Part shown: in pieces, positions 16,149 through 24,278 of the stretch
Numbering within the stretch: position 1 is the stretch's first letter
How the letters are laid out: each line of letters opens with the position of its first letter
Program-made: the position numbers and the translations under genes
NCBI GenBank assembly: GCA_036562635.1
Contig: DATCJU010000141.1
Location: 1-38,751 of the forward strand
From: DATCJU01 sp036562635
GTDB taxonomy: Bacteria; Actinomycetota; Actinomycetes; Mycobacteriales; Pseudonocardiaceae
Direction: 5' to 3'
DNA length: 38,751 nucleotides
The notes under the pieces: generated by a model
What the model saw: only the letters and a program-made list of their open reading frames with translations
Databases searched by the model: none
Told to the model about the DNA's origin: nothing

Positions 16149-17735
16149 GTGCGCATCCGCCTCATCACCGCCGGCCTGCTGACGCTGGGCGTGCTCACCG
16201 CCTGCACCACGCCGTCCGGTACCTCGGGAACCTCCGCCCCGGACGGCACCCACATCGTGCTGGCCGTCTCCTCCGAGCCCGACACCCTCAACCCGCTGCT
16301 CGGTTACGGCGCGGAGGGCACCTCCAAGATCTTCGACGGCCTGCTTGCCTACCAGGCCGACCGCAGCCTCCGTCCGGCCCTGGCCGCCGACCTGCCCGAA
16401 CCGTCCGCCGACGGTCTCTCCTGGACCGTGCGGCTGCGCCAGGACGTGAAGTTCCACGACGGCAGCACCTTCGACGCCGAGGACGTGGTGGCCACCTACA
16501 CGGCCGCGCTCGACCCGGCCTACGCCTCCACGGTCCGGTCCGACTACGCGATGATCACCAAGGTCGAGCAGCTCGGACCGCACGAGGTGCGTTTCGACCT
16601 CGCCTACCCCTACTCCGCGCTGCCGCACAAGCTCACCCTCGGCATCCTGCCCAGCGAGGCCCTGGCCGAGCCGGCTCCGCTGGACCGGTCCCCGATCAAC
16701 ACCGCCCCGGTCGGCACCGGGCCCTACCGGCTCGGCGAGTGGCGTCAGGGCGACCGCATGGTGCTCGAGGCCAACGAGTCCTACTTCGACGGCGTGCCCC
16801 AGGTCCGCGAGATCACCGTGGTGTTCGCCCCCGACGACAACACCCGGGCCCAGCGCGTGCGGGCCGGGGAGATCGACGGGGCCGAGCTCCCGCCGCACCT
16901 GGCCGGCACCTTCGAGGACCTCGACGGCTACCAGGTGATCAGCCACCGGTCCGCCGACTACCGCGTGGTGGCGCTGCCGATGAACCACCCGGTGGCCGGG
17001 GACCGGGCCGTCCGCCTGGCGCTCAACCACGCGGTGAACCGGCAGGGCATGGTCGACGCCGTGCTCGCCGGCAAGGGCGTTCCGGCCCACACGATCATCC
17101 CGGGGGCGCTGGCCGAGTACGTCGAGCCCGGCGCCGAGTTCCGGTACGACCCCGCCGAGGCCGAGCGGATCCTGGACGCCGCCGGCTGGGTGAAGGGCCC
17201 CGACGGGCTGCGCAGCCGCAACGGGCAGACCGCCCGGTTCACCCTCATGTATCCGGCGCACGACAGCGTGCGCAAGGACCTGGCGCAGGCCTTCGCCTCC
17301 GATGCCAAGGCCATCGGTGTGGAGGTGCTGCTGGAGGGGCTGGGCTGGGAGGCCATCGAACCGCGGATGGGCACCGACGCCGTGCTCCTGGGTGACGGGA
17401 GCCCGTTCGACCCGGACCTGCGGGCCTACTCGATGCTGCACTCCTCCTACGCCGGCAACGGGTTCAACAACCCCGGCGGCTACAACAACCCGCAGGTCGA
17501 CGCGGCCCTGGACGCCGCACGCCGTACCACCGACCAGGCGCAGCGCGTCGCCGCCTACCGCGCGATGCAGCGGGCCTACCTGGAGGACCCGGGGATGGTG
17601 TTCCTGGTCTTCCTGGACCACACCTACGTGCTGCGTGAGGGCTGGGAGGGCTACCAGTCCGTGATCGAACCGCACAACCACGGCGTGACCTGGGGTCCGT
17701 GGTGGAACATCGAGGACTGGACACCGCGGCGATGA
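16149..17735 (+). CDS. nikA: ABC importer solute-binding lipoprotein, NikA/DppA family
   Basis: 528 residues. The N-terminus RIRLITAGLLTLGVLTAC is a lipoprotein signal with lipobox LTAC and the acylated Cys19. A Ser/Thr/Gly linker leads into an SBP family 5 domain: SSEPDTLNPLL, IFDGLLAYQ, WTVRLRQDVKFHDGSTFDAEDVVATY, PVGTGPYRLGEW and FVDHTYVLREG-type C-terminal segments are all recognisable. Peptide, nickel and opine importers share this family. The Nur-like box at the promoter and the A-B-C-D-E gene order favour nickel. The symbol is therefore tentative, and a dipeptide-binding protein is the main alternative. The stop overlaps the next start by ATGA. Confidence 0.85.
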   Translation: MRIRLITAGLLTLGVLTACTTPSGTSGTSAPDGTHIVLAVSSEPDTLNPLLGYGAEGTSKIFDGLLAYQADRSLRPALAADLPEPSADGLSWTVRLRQDVKFHDGSTFDAEDVVATYTAALDPAYASTVRSDYAMITKVEQLGPHEVRFDLAYPYSALPHKLTLGILPSEALAEPAPLDRSPINTAPVGTGPYRLGEWRQGDRMVLEANESYFDGVPQVREITVVFAPDDNTRAQRVRAGEIDGAELPPHLAGTFEDLDGYQVISHRSADYRVVALPMNHPVAGDRAVRLALNHAVNRQGMVDAVLAGKGVPAHTIIPGALAEYVEPGAEFRYDPAEAERILDAAGWVKGPDGLRSRNGQTARFTLMYPAHDSVRKDLAQAFASDAKAIGVEVLLEGLGWEAIEPRMGTDAVLLGDGSPFDPDLRAYSMLHSSYAGNGFNNPGGYNNPQVDAALDAARRTTDQAQRVAAYRAMQRAYLEDPGMVFLVFLDHTYVLREGWEGYQSVIEPHNHGVTWGPWWNIEDWTPRR

Positions 17736-18736
17736 GTGCGGTCAGGGGCCCGGCTCGCTCCCGGCGCCGCGCGGTGGGCGCGCTCGTCGCCCGGCGGCTG
17801 GCGCTCGCGGTCCCGGTGCTGGCCCTGGTCGGGACGGGGGTGTTCCTGCTCGGTGCGGCCTCCCCGTTCGATCCGATTACCCAGTACTACGGGGTGCGGA
17901 TCTTCCGTGCGGACGAGGCCGACGTGGCCCGGGTGCGCGCCGAGCTCGGCCTGGACGACCCGGTGCTCGTGCAGCTGGGGCGCTGGGTGTCCGGGCTGGC
18001 CTCCGGCGAGCTGGGGCACAGCCTGTCCTTCCGGCAGCCGGTCGCCCAGGTACTGGGGGAACGGCTGCCCTGGACCGCGTTGCTGATGGTGGCCGGACTG
18101 GCCGTCGCGGTGCTGCTGGCCCTGGTGCTCGGGGTGCTCGCCGCCTGGCGGCAGGGTGGCTGGCTGGACCGGACCGTCACCGCCGTCAGCCACGCCCTGG
18201 AGGGCATCCCGCCGTTCGTGCTCGCCCTCGGTGCCATCGCGCTGTTCTCCCTGGGTCTGGGCTGGCTGCCGGTGGCCGGCCTGACCGACGCGGGCGCCGA
18301 GGCCACCCCGGGACAGGTCGCCAAGCACCTGGTGCTGCCCGCCTGCGTGCTCGGGGTGTCCCAGTCGCCGTGGCTGGTGCTACACGTGCGGCAGTCCCTG
18401 CTCACCGCGTTCACCGAGGACCACGTCACCGGGGCCCGGGCCCGGGGCCTGGCCGAGTGGGTCGTGGTGCTGCGACATGCCCTGCCCACCGCGCTGCTGC
18501 CGTTCGTCACCCTGCTGGGGGCACGGGTTCCCGAGCTGGTGACCGGGGCGGTGCTGGTCGAGGAGGTGTTCTCCTGGCCGGGAGTGGCCGGGGCGGTGGT
18601 CCGGGCCGCGCTGGCGGTGGACTTCCCGTTGCTGGCGGCGCTGACCGTGCTCGCGACACTGGCCGTGCTCGTCGGCGCGCTGCTCGCCGACGTCGCCGCG
18701 GCCCTGCTGGACCCGAGGGTGGCGACCGATGGCTGA
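17732..18736 (+). CDS. nikB: ABC importer permease, NikB/DppB family
   Basis: 334 residues, starting in the ATGA overlap with the binding-protein gene. A first helix, RRLALAVPVLALVGTGVFLLG, is followed by a periplasmic loop ending in FRQPVAQVLGERLPWTALL, then five more helices. The EAA-type loop DHVTGARARGLAEWVVVLRHALPTALLPFV, which docks onto the ATPase, precedes a C-terminal pair with LVTGAVLVEEVFSWPGVAGAVVRAAL. This is the standard B-subunit plan. Substrate assignment depends on the operon. Confidence 0.88.
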   Translation: MSAVRGPARSRRRAVGALVARRLALAVPVLALVGTGVFLLGAASPFDPITQYYGVRIFRADEADVARVRAELGLDDPVLVQLGRWVSGLASGELGHSLSFRQPVAQVLGERLPWTALLMVAGLAVAVLLALVLGVLAAWRQGGWLDRTVTAVSHALEGIPPFVLALGAIALFSLGLGWLPVAGLTDAGAEATPGQVAKHLVLPACVLGVSQSPWLVLHVRQSLLTAFTEDHVTGARARGLAEWVVVLRHALPTALLPFVTLLGARVPELVTGAVLVEEVFSWPGVAGAVVRAALAVDFPLLAALTVLATLAVLVGALLADVAAALLDPRVATDG

Positions 18737-19664
18737 CTCGGCGGTGCGGATCCCGGTCACGGACGATCCCGGCACGGATCCCGGTCCCTGGCGGCCCGCG
18801 GCCCGGCGCCGCGCCGGCACCCCACGCGGCAACGGCGCCGGCCGGGCCCGGTTGCGCCTGGTCGCCGGCCTGGTCACCCTGGTGCTCCTGGTGCTGGGTG
18901 CGGTGCTGCTGCCCTGGCTGGGCGGGCTGGACCAGCAGCGGGTGGACTACGAGGCGATCCGGCTCGCACCGAGCCCGGCGCACCTGTTCGGCACCGACGA
19001 CGCCGGGCGGGACGTGCTGCAGCTCAGCTTCGCCGGCCTGCGGGTGTCCCTGCTGGTGGCCGGGTCGTGTGCGGTGCTGTCCACCGTGCTGGGCACCCTG
19101 GTGGGTGCGCTGGCCGGTGGGGTCGGCGGCTGGACCGACCGGGTGCTGATGCGTCTGGTCGACGCGCTCAACGCGGTGCCGCACCTGCTGCTGGGCATCG
19201 TGATCGTCGCGCTGTACCAGGGGGGTCTCGGCGCGGTGGTGGCCTCCATCGCGCTCACCCACTGGACCTCGGTGGCCCGGATCGTCCGTGCCGAGGTGCT
19301 GTCCCTGCGCCACCGGCCGTTCGTCGACGCGGCCGTCTCCGGCGGGTCCTCACGCTGGCGGGTGCTGCGGCGGCACCTGCTGCCCGCCGTGGTCCCGCAG
19401 GCCGCACTGTCCGCCGTGCTGCTGTTGCCGCACGCGGTGTGGCACGAGACCGCGCTGAGTTTCCTGGGCCTGGGCCTGCCCCCACACATGGCCAGCATCG
19501 GCAACCTGCTGGGCGACGGCAGGGACGCCGTGCTGCTGGGGGCGTGGTGGATCGTGTTGCTGCCCTCGTCCCTCCTGGTCGCGCTCACCCTCGCGGTGTC
19601 CGGGATCGCGGCCACCTGGCGGGACCGGCACCTTCCCCGACGGCGATCGGAGCTGGCGCTGTGA
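18729..19664 (+). CDS. nikC: ABC importer permease, NikC/DppC family
   Basis: 311 residues, overlapping the previous gene by 8 bp. A basic, Pro-rich cytoplasmic N-terminus precedes helix 1 (RLVAGLVTLVLLVLGAVLL). HLFGTDDAGRDVLQLSFAGLRVSLLVA is the C-subunit signature. The EAA loop reads RHRPFVDAAVSGGSSRWRVLRRHLLPAVV, and the C-terminus ends with LSFLGLGLPPHMASIGNLL and a last membrane segment. It pairs with the preceding permease to form the channel. Confidence 0.88.
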   Translation: MADSAVRIPVTDDPGTDPGPWRPAARRRAGTPRGNGAGRARLRLVAGLVTLVLLVLGAVLLPWLGGLDQQRVDYEAIRLAPSPAHLFGTDDAGRDVLQLSFAGLRVSLLVAGSCAVLSTVLGTLVGALAGGVGGWTDRVLMRLVDALNAVPHLLLGIVIVALYQGGLGAVVASIALTHWTSVARIVRAEVLSLRHRPFVDAAVSGGSSRWRVLRRHLLPAVVPQAALSAVLLLPHAVWHETALSFLGLGLPPHMASIGNLLGDGRDAVLLGAWWIVLLPSSLLVALTLAVSGIAATWRDRHLPRRRSELAL

Positions 19665-20668
19665 CCACCTCGACCGGAACCACCACCACCGAGGGCGGGA
19701 CCTCCGTCACCGCCACGGGGTCGCTGCTGTCCGTGCACCGCCTGTCGGTGCGTTTCCTGCTCGGTCGCGGTGGCCGTCGTGGGGAGGTACGGGCGGTCAC
19801 CGACGTCTCGTTCACCCTGCGCCCCGGCCAGGTCCTGGCGCTGGTGGGGGAGAGCGGATGCGGCAAGTCGGTGCTCACCTCGGCCCTGCTGGGGCTGCTG
19901 CCGGCCAACGCCCAGGTGCGGGGCCGGGCACTGCTCGCCGAGCCCGGAGCGGAACCGGTGGAGTTGTTGGATGCGCCGGAGCCGGTGCTGGCCGGTCGGG
20001 TGCGGGGCCGACGGATCGGGTTGGTGCCGCAGTCCGCGGCCAGCCACCTCACCCCGGTGCGCACCGCGCGCAGCCAGCTGGTCGAGACGGTTCGTACGCT
20101 CCGCCCGGACGTCGCCGACCCGGCGGCACTGGCCGAGGACCTCGCGGTGCGGGTCGGGCTGGACCCCCACGTGCTGGACCGCTACCCGCACGAACTGTCC
20201 GGGGGCACCGCCCAGCGGGTCGCGGTGGCCCTGGCCCTGGCCGGCGACCCGCGACTGGTGCTGGCCGACGAACCGACCACCGGACTGGACCGGCCGCTGG
20301 TCGAGCGGGTGGTCGACCTGCTGGCCGGTCTGGCCGAGGAGGGACGCTCCGTGTTGCTGATCACCCACGACCTGGCCGCCGCGCGGCGGGTCGCCACCGA
20401 CGTGGCGGTCATGTACGCCAGCCGTCTCGTGGAGGTCGGGCCGGCCGACGCGGTCTTCGACGACCCCTGGCACCCGTACACCAAGGGGCTGCTGGGGGCG
20501 CTGCCCGAGGGCGGGTTCACCCCCATCCCCGGGCATCCGCCGCGGCTCACCGCGCTGCCCGAGGGATGCGCGTTCGCCCCGCGGTGCCCGGTGGCCGACC
20601 GGTGCAGCGGTGACCCCGAGCTCGTCCGGCACGGCGACCGGCTGGTCGCCTGCCACCGGCCGTGCTGA
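19661..20668 (+). CDS. nikD: ABC importer ATPase 1, NikD/DppD family
   Basis: 335 residues, start GTG overlapping the previous stop (GTGA). Walker A GESGCGKS, Q-loop VPQSAASHLTP, signature LSGGTAQR, Walker B VLADEPTTGLD and the switch ITHDLAAA are all present. The C-terminal oligopeptide/nickel domain has PEGCAFAPRCPVADRC and a terminal Cys-His pair, as usual in this subfamily. The N-terminal 20 residues are Thr/Gly-rich and atypical, so a later start is possible. Confidence 0.9.
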   Translation: MTTSTGTTTTEGGTSVTATGSLLSVHRLSVRFLLGRGGRRGEVRAVTDVSFTLRPGQVLALVGESGCGKSVLTSALLGLLPANAQVRGRALLAEPGAEPVELLDAPEPVLAGRVRGRRIGLVPQSAASHLTPVRTARSQLVETVRTLRPDVADPAALAEDLAVRVGLDPHVLDRYPHELSGGTAQRVAVALALAGDPRLVLADEPTTGLDRPLVERVVDLLAGLAEEGRSVLLITHDLAAARRVATDVAVMYASRLVEVGPADAVFDDPWHPYTKGLLGALPEGGFTPIPGHPPRLTALPEGCAFAPRCPVADRCSGDPELVRHGDRLVACHRPC

Positions 20669-21327
20669 GCGGGGCCGGCCTGGTCGCCGGCTACACCAGG
20701 GGCAATCCGGTGCTCGACGGGGTGGACATCGAGATCGCCCGCGGCGAGGTGGTGGGCCTGGCCGGGCCCAGCGGTTGCGGCAAGTCCACCCTGGCCCGGG
20801 TGCTCGCCCTGCTGCTGGCGCCCTGGTCCGGCCAGGTGCGGGTGGACGGTGAACCGGTGCGCCGTTTCCGGCACGCGGCACCGCGGGAGCTGCGCACCGC
20901 CATTGGTGTGGTGTTCCAGCAGCCGCGGCTGGCCGTGGACCCCCGGTTCACCCTGCGTGAGGTGATGGCCGAGCCGCTGCACGCCACCGGCCGGTCCGAC
21001 CAGGCCGCCCGGCGGGTCGCCGAACTGGCCGAGCAGGTCGGGTTGACCGACGAGCTGTTGGACCGGCGCCCCCACGAGGTCAGCGACGGGCAGCTCCAAC
21101 GGGCCTGTCTGGCGCGGGCACTGGCGCTGCGTCCCCGCTACCTGGTGTGCGACGAGATGACCGCGATGCTGGACGCGTCCACCACCGCCGCCCTGGTCCG
21201 GGTGGTGGGGGAGCACGTGCGCACCACCGGGGCTGGGGTGCTGGCCATCAGCCACGACGAGTCGCTGCTCGAGGTGTGGGCTGACCGCGTGGTGCACCTG
21301 GGTCCCGCGTCCTCGGCCGAGCAGTAG
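20662..21327 (+). CDS. nikE: ABC importer ATPase 2, NikE/DppF family
   Basis: 221 residues, overlapping the first ATPase gene by 7 bp. Walker A GPSGCGKS, Q-loop FQQPRLAVDP, a variant signature VSDGQLQR (instead of LSGGQxQR), Walker B YLVCDEMTAMLD and switch His in ISHDESLL. It lacks the C-terminal oligopeptide extension, as is common for NikE-sized subunits. It would form the ATPase pair with the preceding gene. All five importer genes overlap, so they should be made from one mRNA at matched levels. Confidence 0.88.
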   Translation: MLSGAGLVAGYTRGNPVLDGVDIEIARGEVVGLAGPSGCGKSTLARVLALLLAPWSGQVRVDGEPVRRFRHAAPRELRTAIGVVFQQPRLAVDPRFTLREVMAEPLHATGRSDQAARRVAELAEQVGLTDELLDRRPHEVSDGQLQRACLARALALRPRYLVCDEMTAMLDASTTAALVRVVGEHVRTTGAGVLAISHDESLLEVWADRVVHLGPASSAEQ

Positions 21328-21407
21328 TCGCCGTACCTGGTTGATCGATTGCGGTGGTCGTCCGTCCCTGCGAGGTTGGGATCGGCCGAGGCGGGGAGGA
21401 GAGCGCG

Positions 21408-22592
21408 GTGATCGATCTGGACCGGGTGCGGGAGGACACCCCGGGGTGCCGGGACCAGGTGTTCCTGGACAGCGCGGGATCGTCGTTACCGCCGCGGCAG
21501 GTGCTCGACGAGGTCGTCGGGCACCTGCGGCGCGAGGCGGAGGTCGGAGGGTACCGCGCGGCCGAGGAACGGGCCGAGGACCTGGAGGAGGGCTACCGGG
21601 TCGCGGCCGAGCTGCTGGGTTGTGCGCCCGACGAGATCGCCTTCACCGACAGCGCCAGCCGCTCCTGGGAGCTGGCTTTCTCCGCCGTCCCCCTGTCCCG
21701 CGGGGATCGGGTGTTGATCAGCGAGGCCGAGTACGCCGGGCACGCGGTGGCGTCGCTGCACCGGGCCTCCGTCGTCGGGGCCGTCGTGGAGCCCGTCCCC
21801 TCCGACACCACCGGTGCGGTGGACGTCGAGGCGCTGCGCAACATGCTCGACGAGCGGGTACGGCTGGTGTCGCTGGTACACGTGCCGACCAACAGCGGCC
21901 TGGTCAACCCGGTCCGCGAGGTGGTCGAGGCCGCGCACGCCGTGGGTGCGTTGGTGCTGCTGGACGCCTGTCAGTCGGTGGGGCAGCTGCCGGTGCGGGC
22001 CGACGAGCTGGGCGCCGACCTGATCACCACCACCGGCCGCAAGTGGCTGCGCGCACCCCGGGGCACCGGGCTGCTCGTGGTGTGTCGTTCCGCGGCCGAG
22101 CGGCTGCGGCCACCGATGGTGGACCTGCAGGGAGCCGAGTGGGTGGGGCCGTGCGAGGTGCGGCTGCGTACCGACGCCCGGGTGTACGAGCGGTGGGAGT
22201 TCGGTGTGGCCCAACGGCTCGGACTGATCGCGGCCCTGCGCTACGCGCTGGAACTCGGCATGCCCGCGATCGCGGCGGAGGTGACGGCCCGGGCGGAGCG
22301 GACACGGGCCGGTCTGGCCACACTGCCCGGGGTGCGGGTGCGTGACCCGGGGCACCGACGCTGCGGGATCGTCAGCTTCACCGTGGACGGTCTGCCCGCC
22401 GACGCGGTGCGCGACGCACTGCGGGAGCAGGGGATCACCGTCACGGTCAGCAGGCGACAGTCCGCCCTGCTGGACATGAGCCGCCGTGGTCTGTCCGAGG
22501 TGGTGCGGGCCTCGCCGCACTACTTCGTCTCCCCGGAGCAGGTCGACCGGTTCGTCGCCGCGGTGGACCGGATCGTCCGGACGTCGGGCTGA
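21408..22592 (+). CDS. Class V aminotransferase-fold PLP enzyme (cysteine desulfurase-like)
   Basis: 394 residues from GTG 21408, 7 nt after GGAGGA. The fold is recognisable: VFLDSAGSSLPPRQVLDEV at the N-terminus, FTDSASRSWELAF, HVPTNSGLVNPVREV, LLDACQSVGQLPV (cofactor Asp) and TTGRKWLRAPRGTG with Lys212 as the PLP lysine. It resembles the branch with EgtE-like C-S lyases and isopenicillin-N-epimerase-like proteins. I see no clear active-site cysteine loop, so SufS/IscS activity is not assured. It starts 80 bp after the importer operon with no terminator in between, so co-transcription is plausible. The substrate is unknown. Confidence 0.85.
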   Translation: MIDLDRVREDTPGCRDQVFLDSAGSSLPPRQVLDEVVGHLRREAEVGGYRAAEERAEDLEEGYRVAAELLGCAPDEIAFTDSASRSWELAFSAVPLSRGDRVLISEAEYAGHAVASLHRASVVGAVVEPVPSDTTGAVDVEALRNMLDERVRLVSLVHVPTNSGLVNPVREVVEAAHAVGALVLLDACQSVGQLPVRADELGADLITTTGRKWLRAPRGTGLLVVCRSAAERLRPPMVDLQGAEWVGPCEVRLRTDARVYERWEFGVAQRLGLIAALRYALELGMPAIAAEVTARAERTRAGLATLPGVRVRDPGHRRCGIVSFTVDGLPADAVRDALREQGITVTVSRRQSALLDMSRRGLSEVVRASPHYFVSPEQVDRFVAAVDRIVRTSG

Positions 22593-22596
22593 CACG

Positions 22597-22633
22597 CCGG
22601 TCCCCGGGACGGCGGTGCCGTCCCGGGGACCGG
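22597..22633. terminator. Strong bidirectional terminator hairpin
   Basis: CCGGTCCCCGGGACGGC (22597-22613) pairs perfectly with GCCGTCCCGGGGACCGG (22617-22633): 17 bp with a GGT loop, 5 bp after the PLP-enzyme stop and between convergent genes. No T run. Confidence 0.85.
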
Positions 22634-22688
22634 GTGGCGGAACGGACTCCGGTGCCCTCGAGGGCTCCGGACGGGAGGACCGCAGGGC

Positions 22689-24011
22689 TCAGCAGCTGCC
22701 GCCGATGATGCGGTAGGCGCAGTCGGCGTAGTTCAGCAGCAGGTCGACCGCGGCGTCGTTACGGGAGGTCTCGCGCTGGATGACCTCGTCCGGCGGGTAG
22801 AAACCGGACAGCCCCGACGAGTTCCTGGGGTACATCTCGAAGGTGAAGCTCCAGATCTTGTGCGTACCCCACATCCAGTCGTTGATCGACCCGTCGGTGA
22901 TGTAGAGGTCGCTGGACTGCTGGGGGGTGTAGCCGTTGGTGTTGGCCATACGGGTCCCCCAGGTCCGGAACACCTGGGCCTCGGTGGCGTTCAGGCCGGG
23001 CGCGGTGTCGCTGTAGGTGTAGCCGTAGGGCCACAGCACCAGCTCGGAGTAGGTGTGGAAGTCGATGTGCGCCTTGATCTGCTGCACACCGCCCACCACA
23101 CGCGAGTTGACGAAGTCACGTACCCGGGCCGTCTCCGGGGCGGAGAACGCCGCGGAACCCCGGTAGGTCTCGCTGCTCGGGCTCCCGCTGGACCCGCCGC
23201 AGCAGCCCCACTGGTAGCCCCAGTTGCGGTTGATGTCGGTGCCGACCGCGGAGCTGCCCGAGTTGGGCTGGCGGTTCTTGCGCCAACCCCGGTAGCTGCC
23301 GGTGGCCACGTCGTACTCGGCCCCGTCGGGGTTCAGGGTGGGGATGACGTAGATCTCCCGCGAGTCGACGTACTGCCGCACCGTGGCGTCCGAGGCGTAG
23401 CCGTCGGTGAACCGGTTCACGATGCGCAGGCACATCTCCACGGTCAGGTGCTCGCGGGCGTGCTGGTTGCAGGTGAACAGCACCTCGGGCTCGTTCTCGT
23501 CGACCCCGACGTTGTCACTGATCTTGATCGCCCACAGGTCGCGGCCCTCGTAGGACTTGCCGATGCTGGACAGCCGGGCGATCGACGGGTGGTCGTTGAC
23601 GACCTGCTGCAGTTCCGCGGTCAGCTCGCTGTAGTTGTGGTAGTCGGAGTCGGCCGGGGGGAAGTCCAGGGCGCCGGGGCCGTCCTGGTCGGGCAGGTCC
23701 TCCAGGTACCGGACCTGGTAGCCGCTCGCGCGCAGCTCCGCGACCTGTCCGGGAGTGGCGATCACGGTCATCTCGTGACCGTTCACCCCCAACACGTCCA
23801 CACCGGTCCAGGTGACCGCGGTGCGTTGCTGCGGGGTGTGGGCGCCGGTCACCACGTACACCGCGGCGGTGGTGGGTTCGTTCGTCCGGGCGGCGACGGG
23901 GGCAGGGGCCTGGTCCCGCTCCGGTGCGGCACCGGCGACGAACATCGGGGCCAGGAGAGCAAGGCAGGCGCCGGCAGTGGTGATCGCCAGCCTGCGCCGG
24001 GTGGTGAGCAT
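22689..24011 (-). CDS. Secreted zinc carboxypeptidase, M14 family
   Basis: 440 residues from ATG 24011 behind GGAGG. A Sec signal peptide, with basic TTRRR followed by LAITTAGACLALLAPMFVAGAAP, is followed by a propeptide-like region (to about 120) and an M14 catalytic domain starting near YHNYSELTAEL. Zinc ligands are His184 and Glu187 (QHAREHLTVE) and His319 (DFHTYSE). The catalytic glutamate is Glu392 (FTFEMYP). NPDGAEYD and TDINRNW are the substrate-binding segments. It resembles carboxypeptidases T/SG of actinomycetes, which trim C-terminal residues from peptides outside the cell. Two terminal cysteines (CAYRIIGGSC) may form a disulfide. The gene diverges from hisD. Confidence 0.95.
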   Translation of the reverse strand: MLTTRRRLAITTAGACLALLAPMFVAGAAPERDQAPAPVAARTNEPTTAAVYVVTGAHTPQQRTAVTWTGVDVLGVNGHEMTVIATPGQVAELRASGYQVRYLEDLPDQDGPGALDFPPADSDYHNYSELTAELQQVVNDHPSIARLSSIGKSYEGRDLWAIKISDNVGVDENEPEVLFTCNQHAREHLTVEMCLRIVNRFTDGYASDATVRQYVDSREIYVIPTLNPDGAEYDVATGSYRGWRKNRQPNSGSSAVGTDINRNWGYQWGCCGGSSGSPSSETYRGSAAFSAPETARVRDFVNSRVVGGVQQIKAHIDFHTYSELVLWPYGYTYSDTAPGLNATEAQVFRTWGTRMANTNGYTPQQSSDLYITDGSINDWMWGTHKIWSFTFEMYPRNSSGLSGFYPPDEVIQRETSRNDAAVDLLLNYADCAYRIIGGSC

Positions 24012-24183
24012 GGCACCTCCGGTTCTTGACGGAGAGTGATACGGCGGCAGCGTGGCGTAACGGTGTGGTGGGGGCAAGGAATCACTCGGAGGTGGAATGA
24101 CCGGAGGTAATGGGCGAAACCGGGGTGGGAACTGCGTCACGACGCGTGATCGACGTCGCGAGTAGTCCAGATGGCGGACGCCT

Positions 24184-24189
24184 TACCCT
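24184..24189 (+). promoter_or_regulatory. Possible -10 of the hisDCB promoter
   Basis: TACCCT fits TANNNT and would place the start near 24196, leaving a leader of about 80 nt. I see no good -35, no T-box and no His-codon leader peptide. Confidence 0.35.
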
Positions 24190-24226
24190 GGTAGCAGTCG
24201 TCCGTTCGCGGCGACGAACCGTGCCC

Positions 24227-24246
24227 CGGGTGCATCGTGGCACCCG
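24227..24246 (+). repeat. Hairpin in the hisD leader
   Basis: CGGGTGC (24227-24233) and GCACCCG (24240-24246) form a perfect 7-bp stem with a 6-nt loop about 30 nt before the hisD start. It may affect leader RNA folding. No attenuator partner is seen. Confidence 0.35.
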
Positions 24247-24278
24247 AACTCCGATCCCGAACGACATCCGAGGACCCC

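Noticed and set aside
16053..17681. 542-codon minus-strand frame opposite the importer binding protein
   Set aside because: Covers the promoter and coding region of a well-supported gene and has a biased antisense composition.
24034..24087. GAGTGAT...ATCACTC inverted repeat upstream of the carboxypeptidase
   Set aside because: 7-bp arms 40 nt apart; could arise by chance and has no linked regulator.
24190..24278. His attenuator or T-box in front of hisD
   Set aside because: Only a single 7-bp hairpin; no run of His codons, no T-box core sequence and no competing terminator stem.
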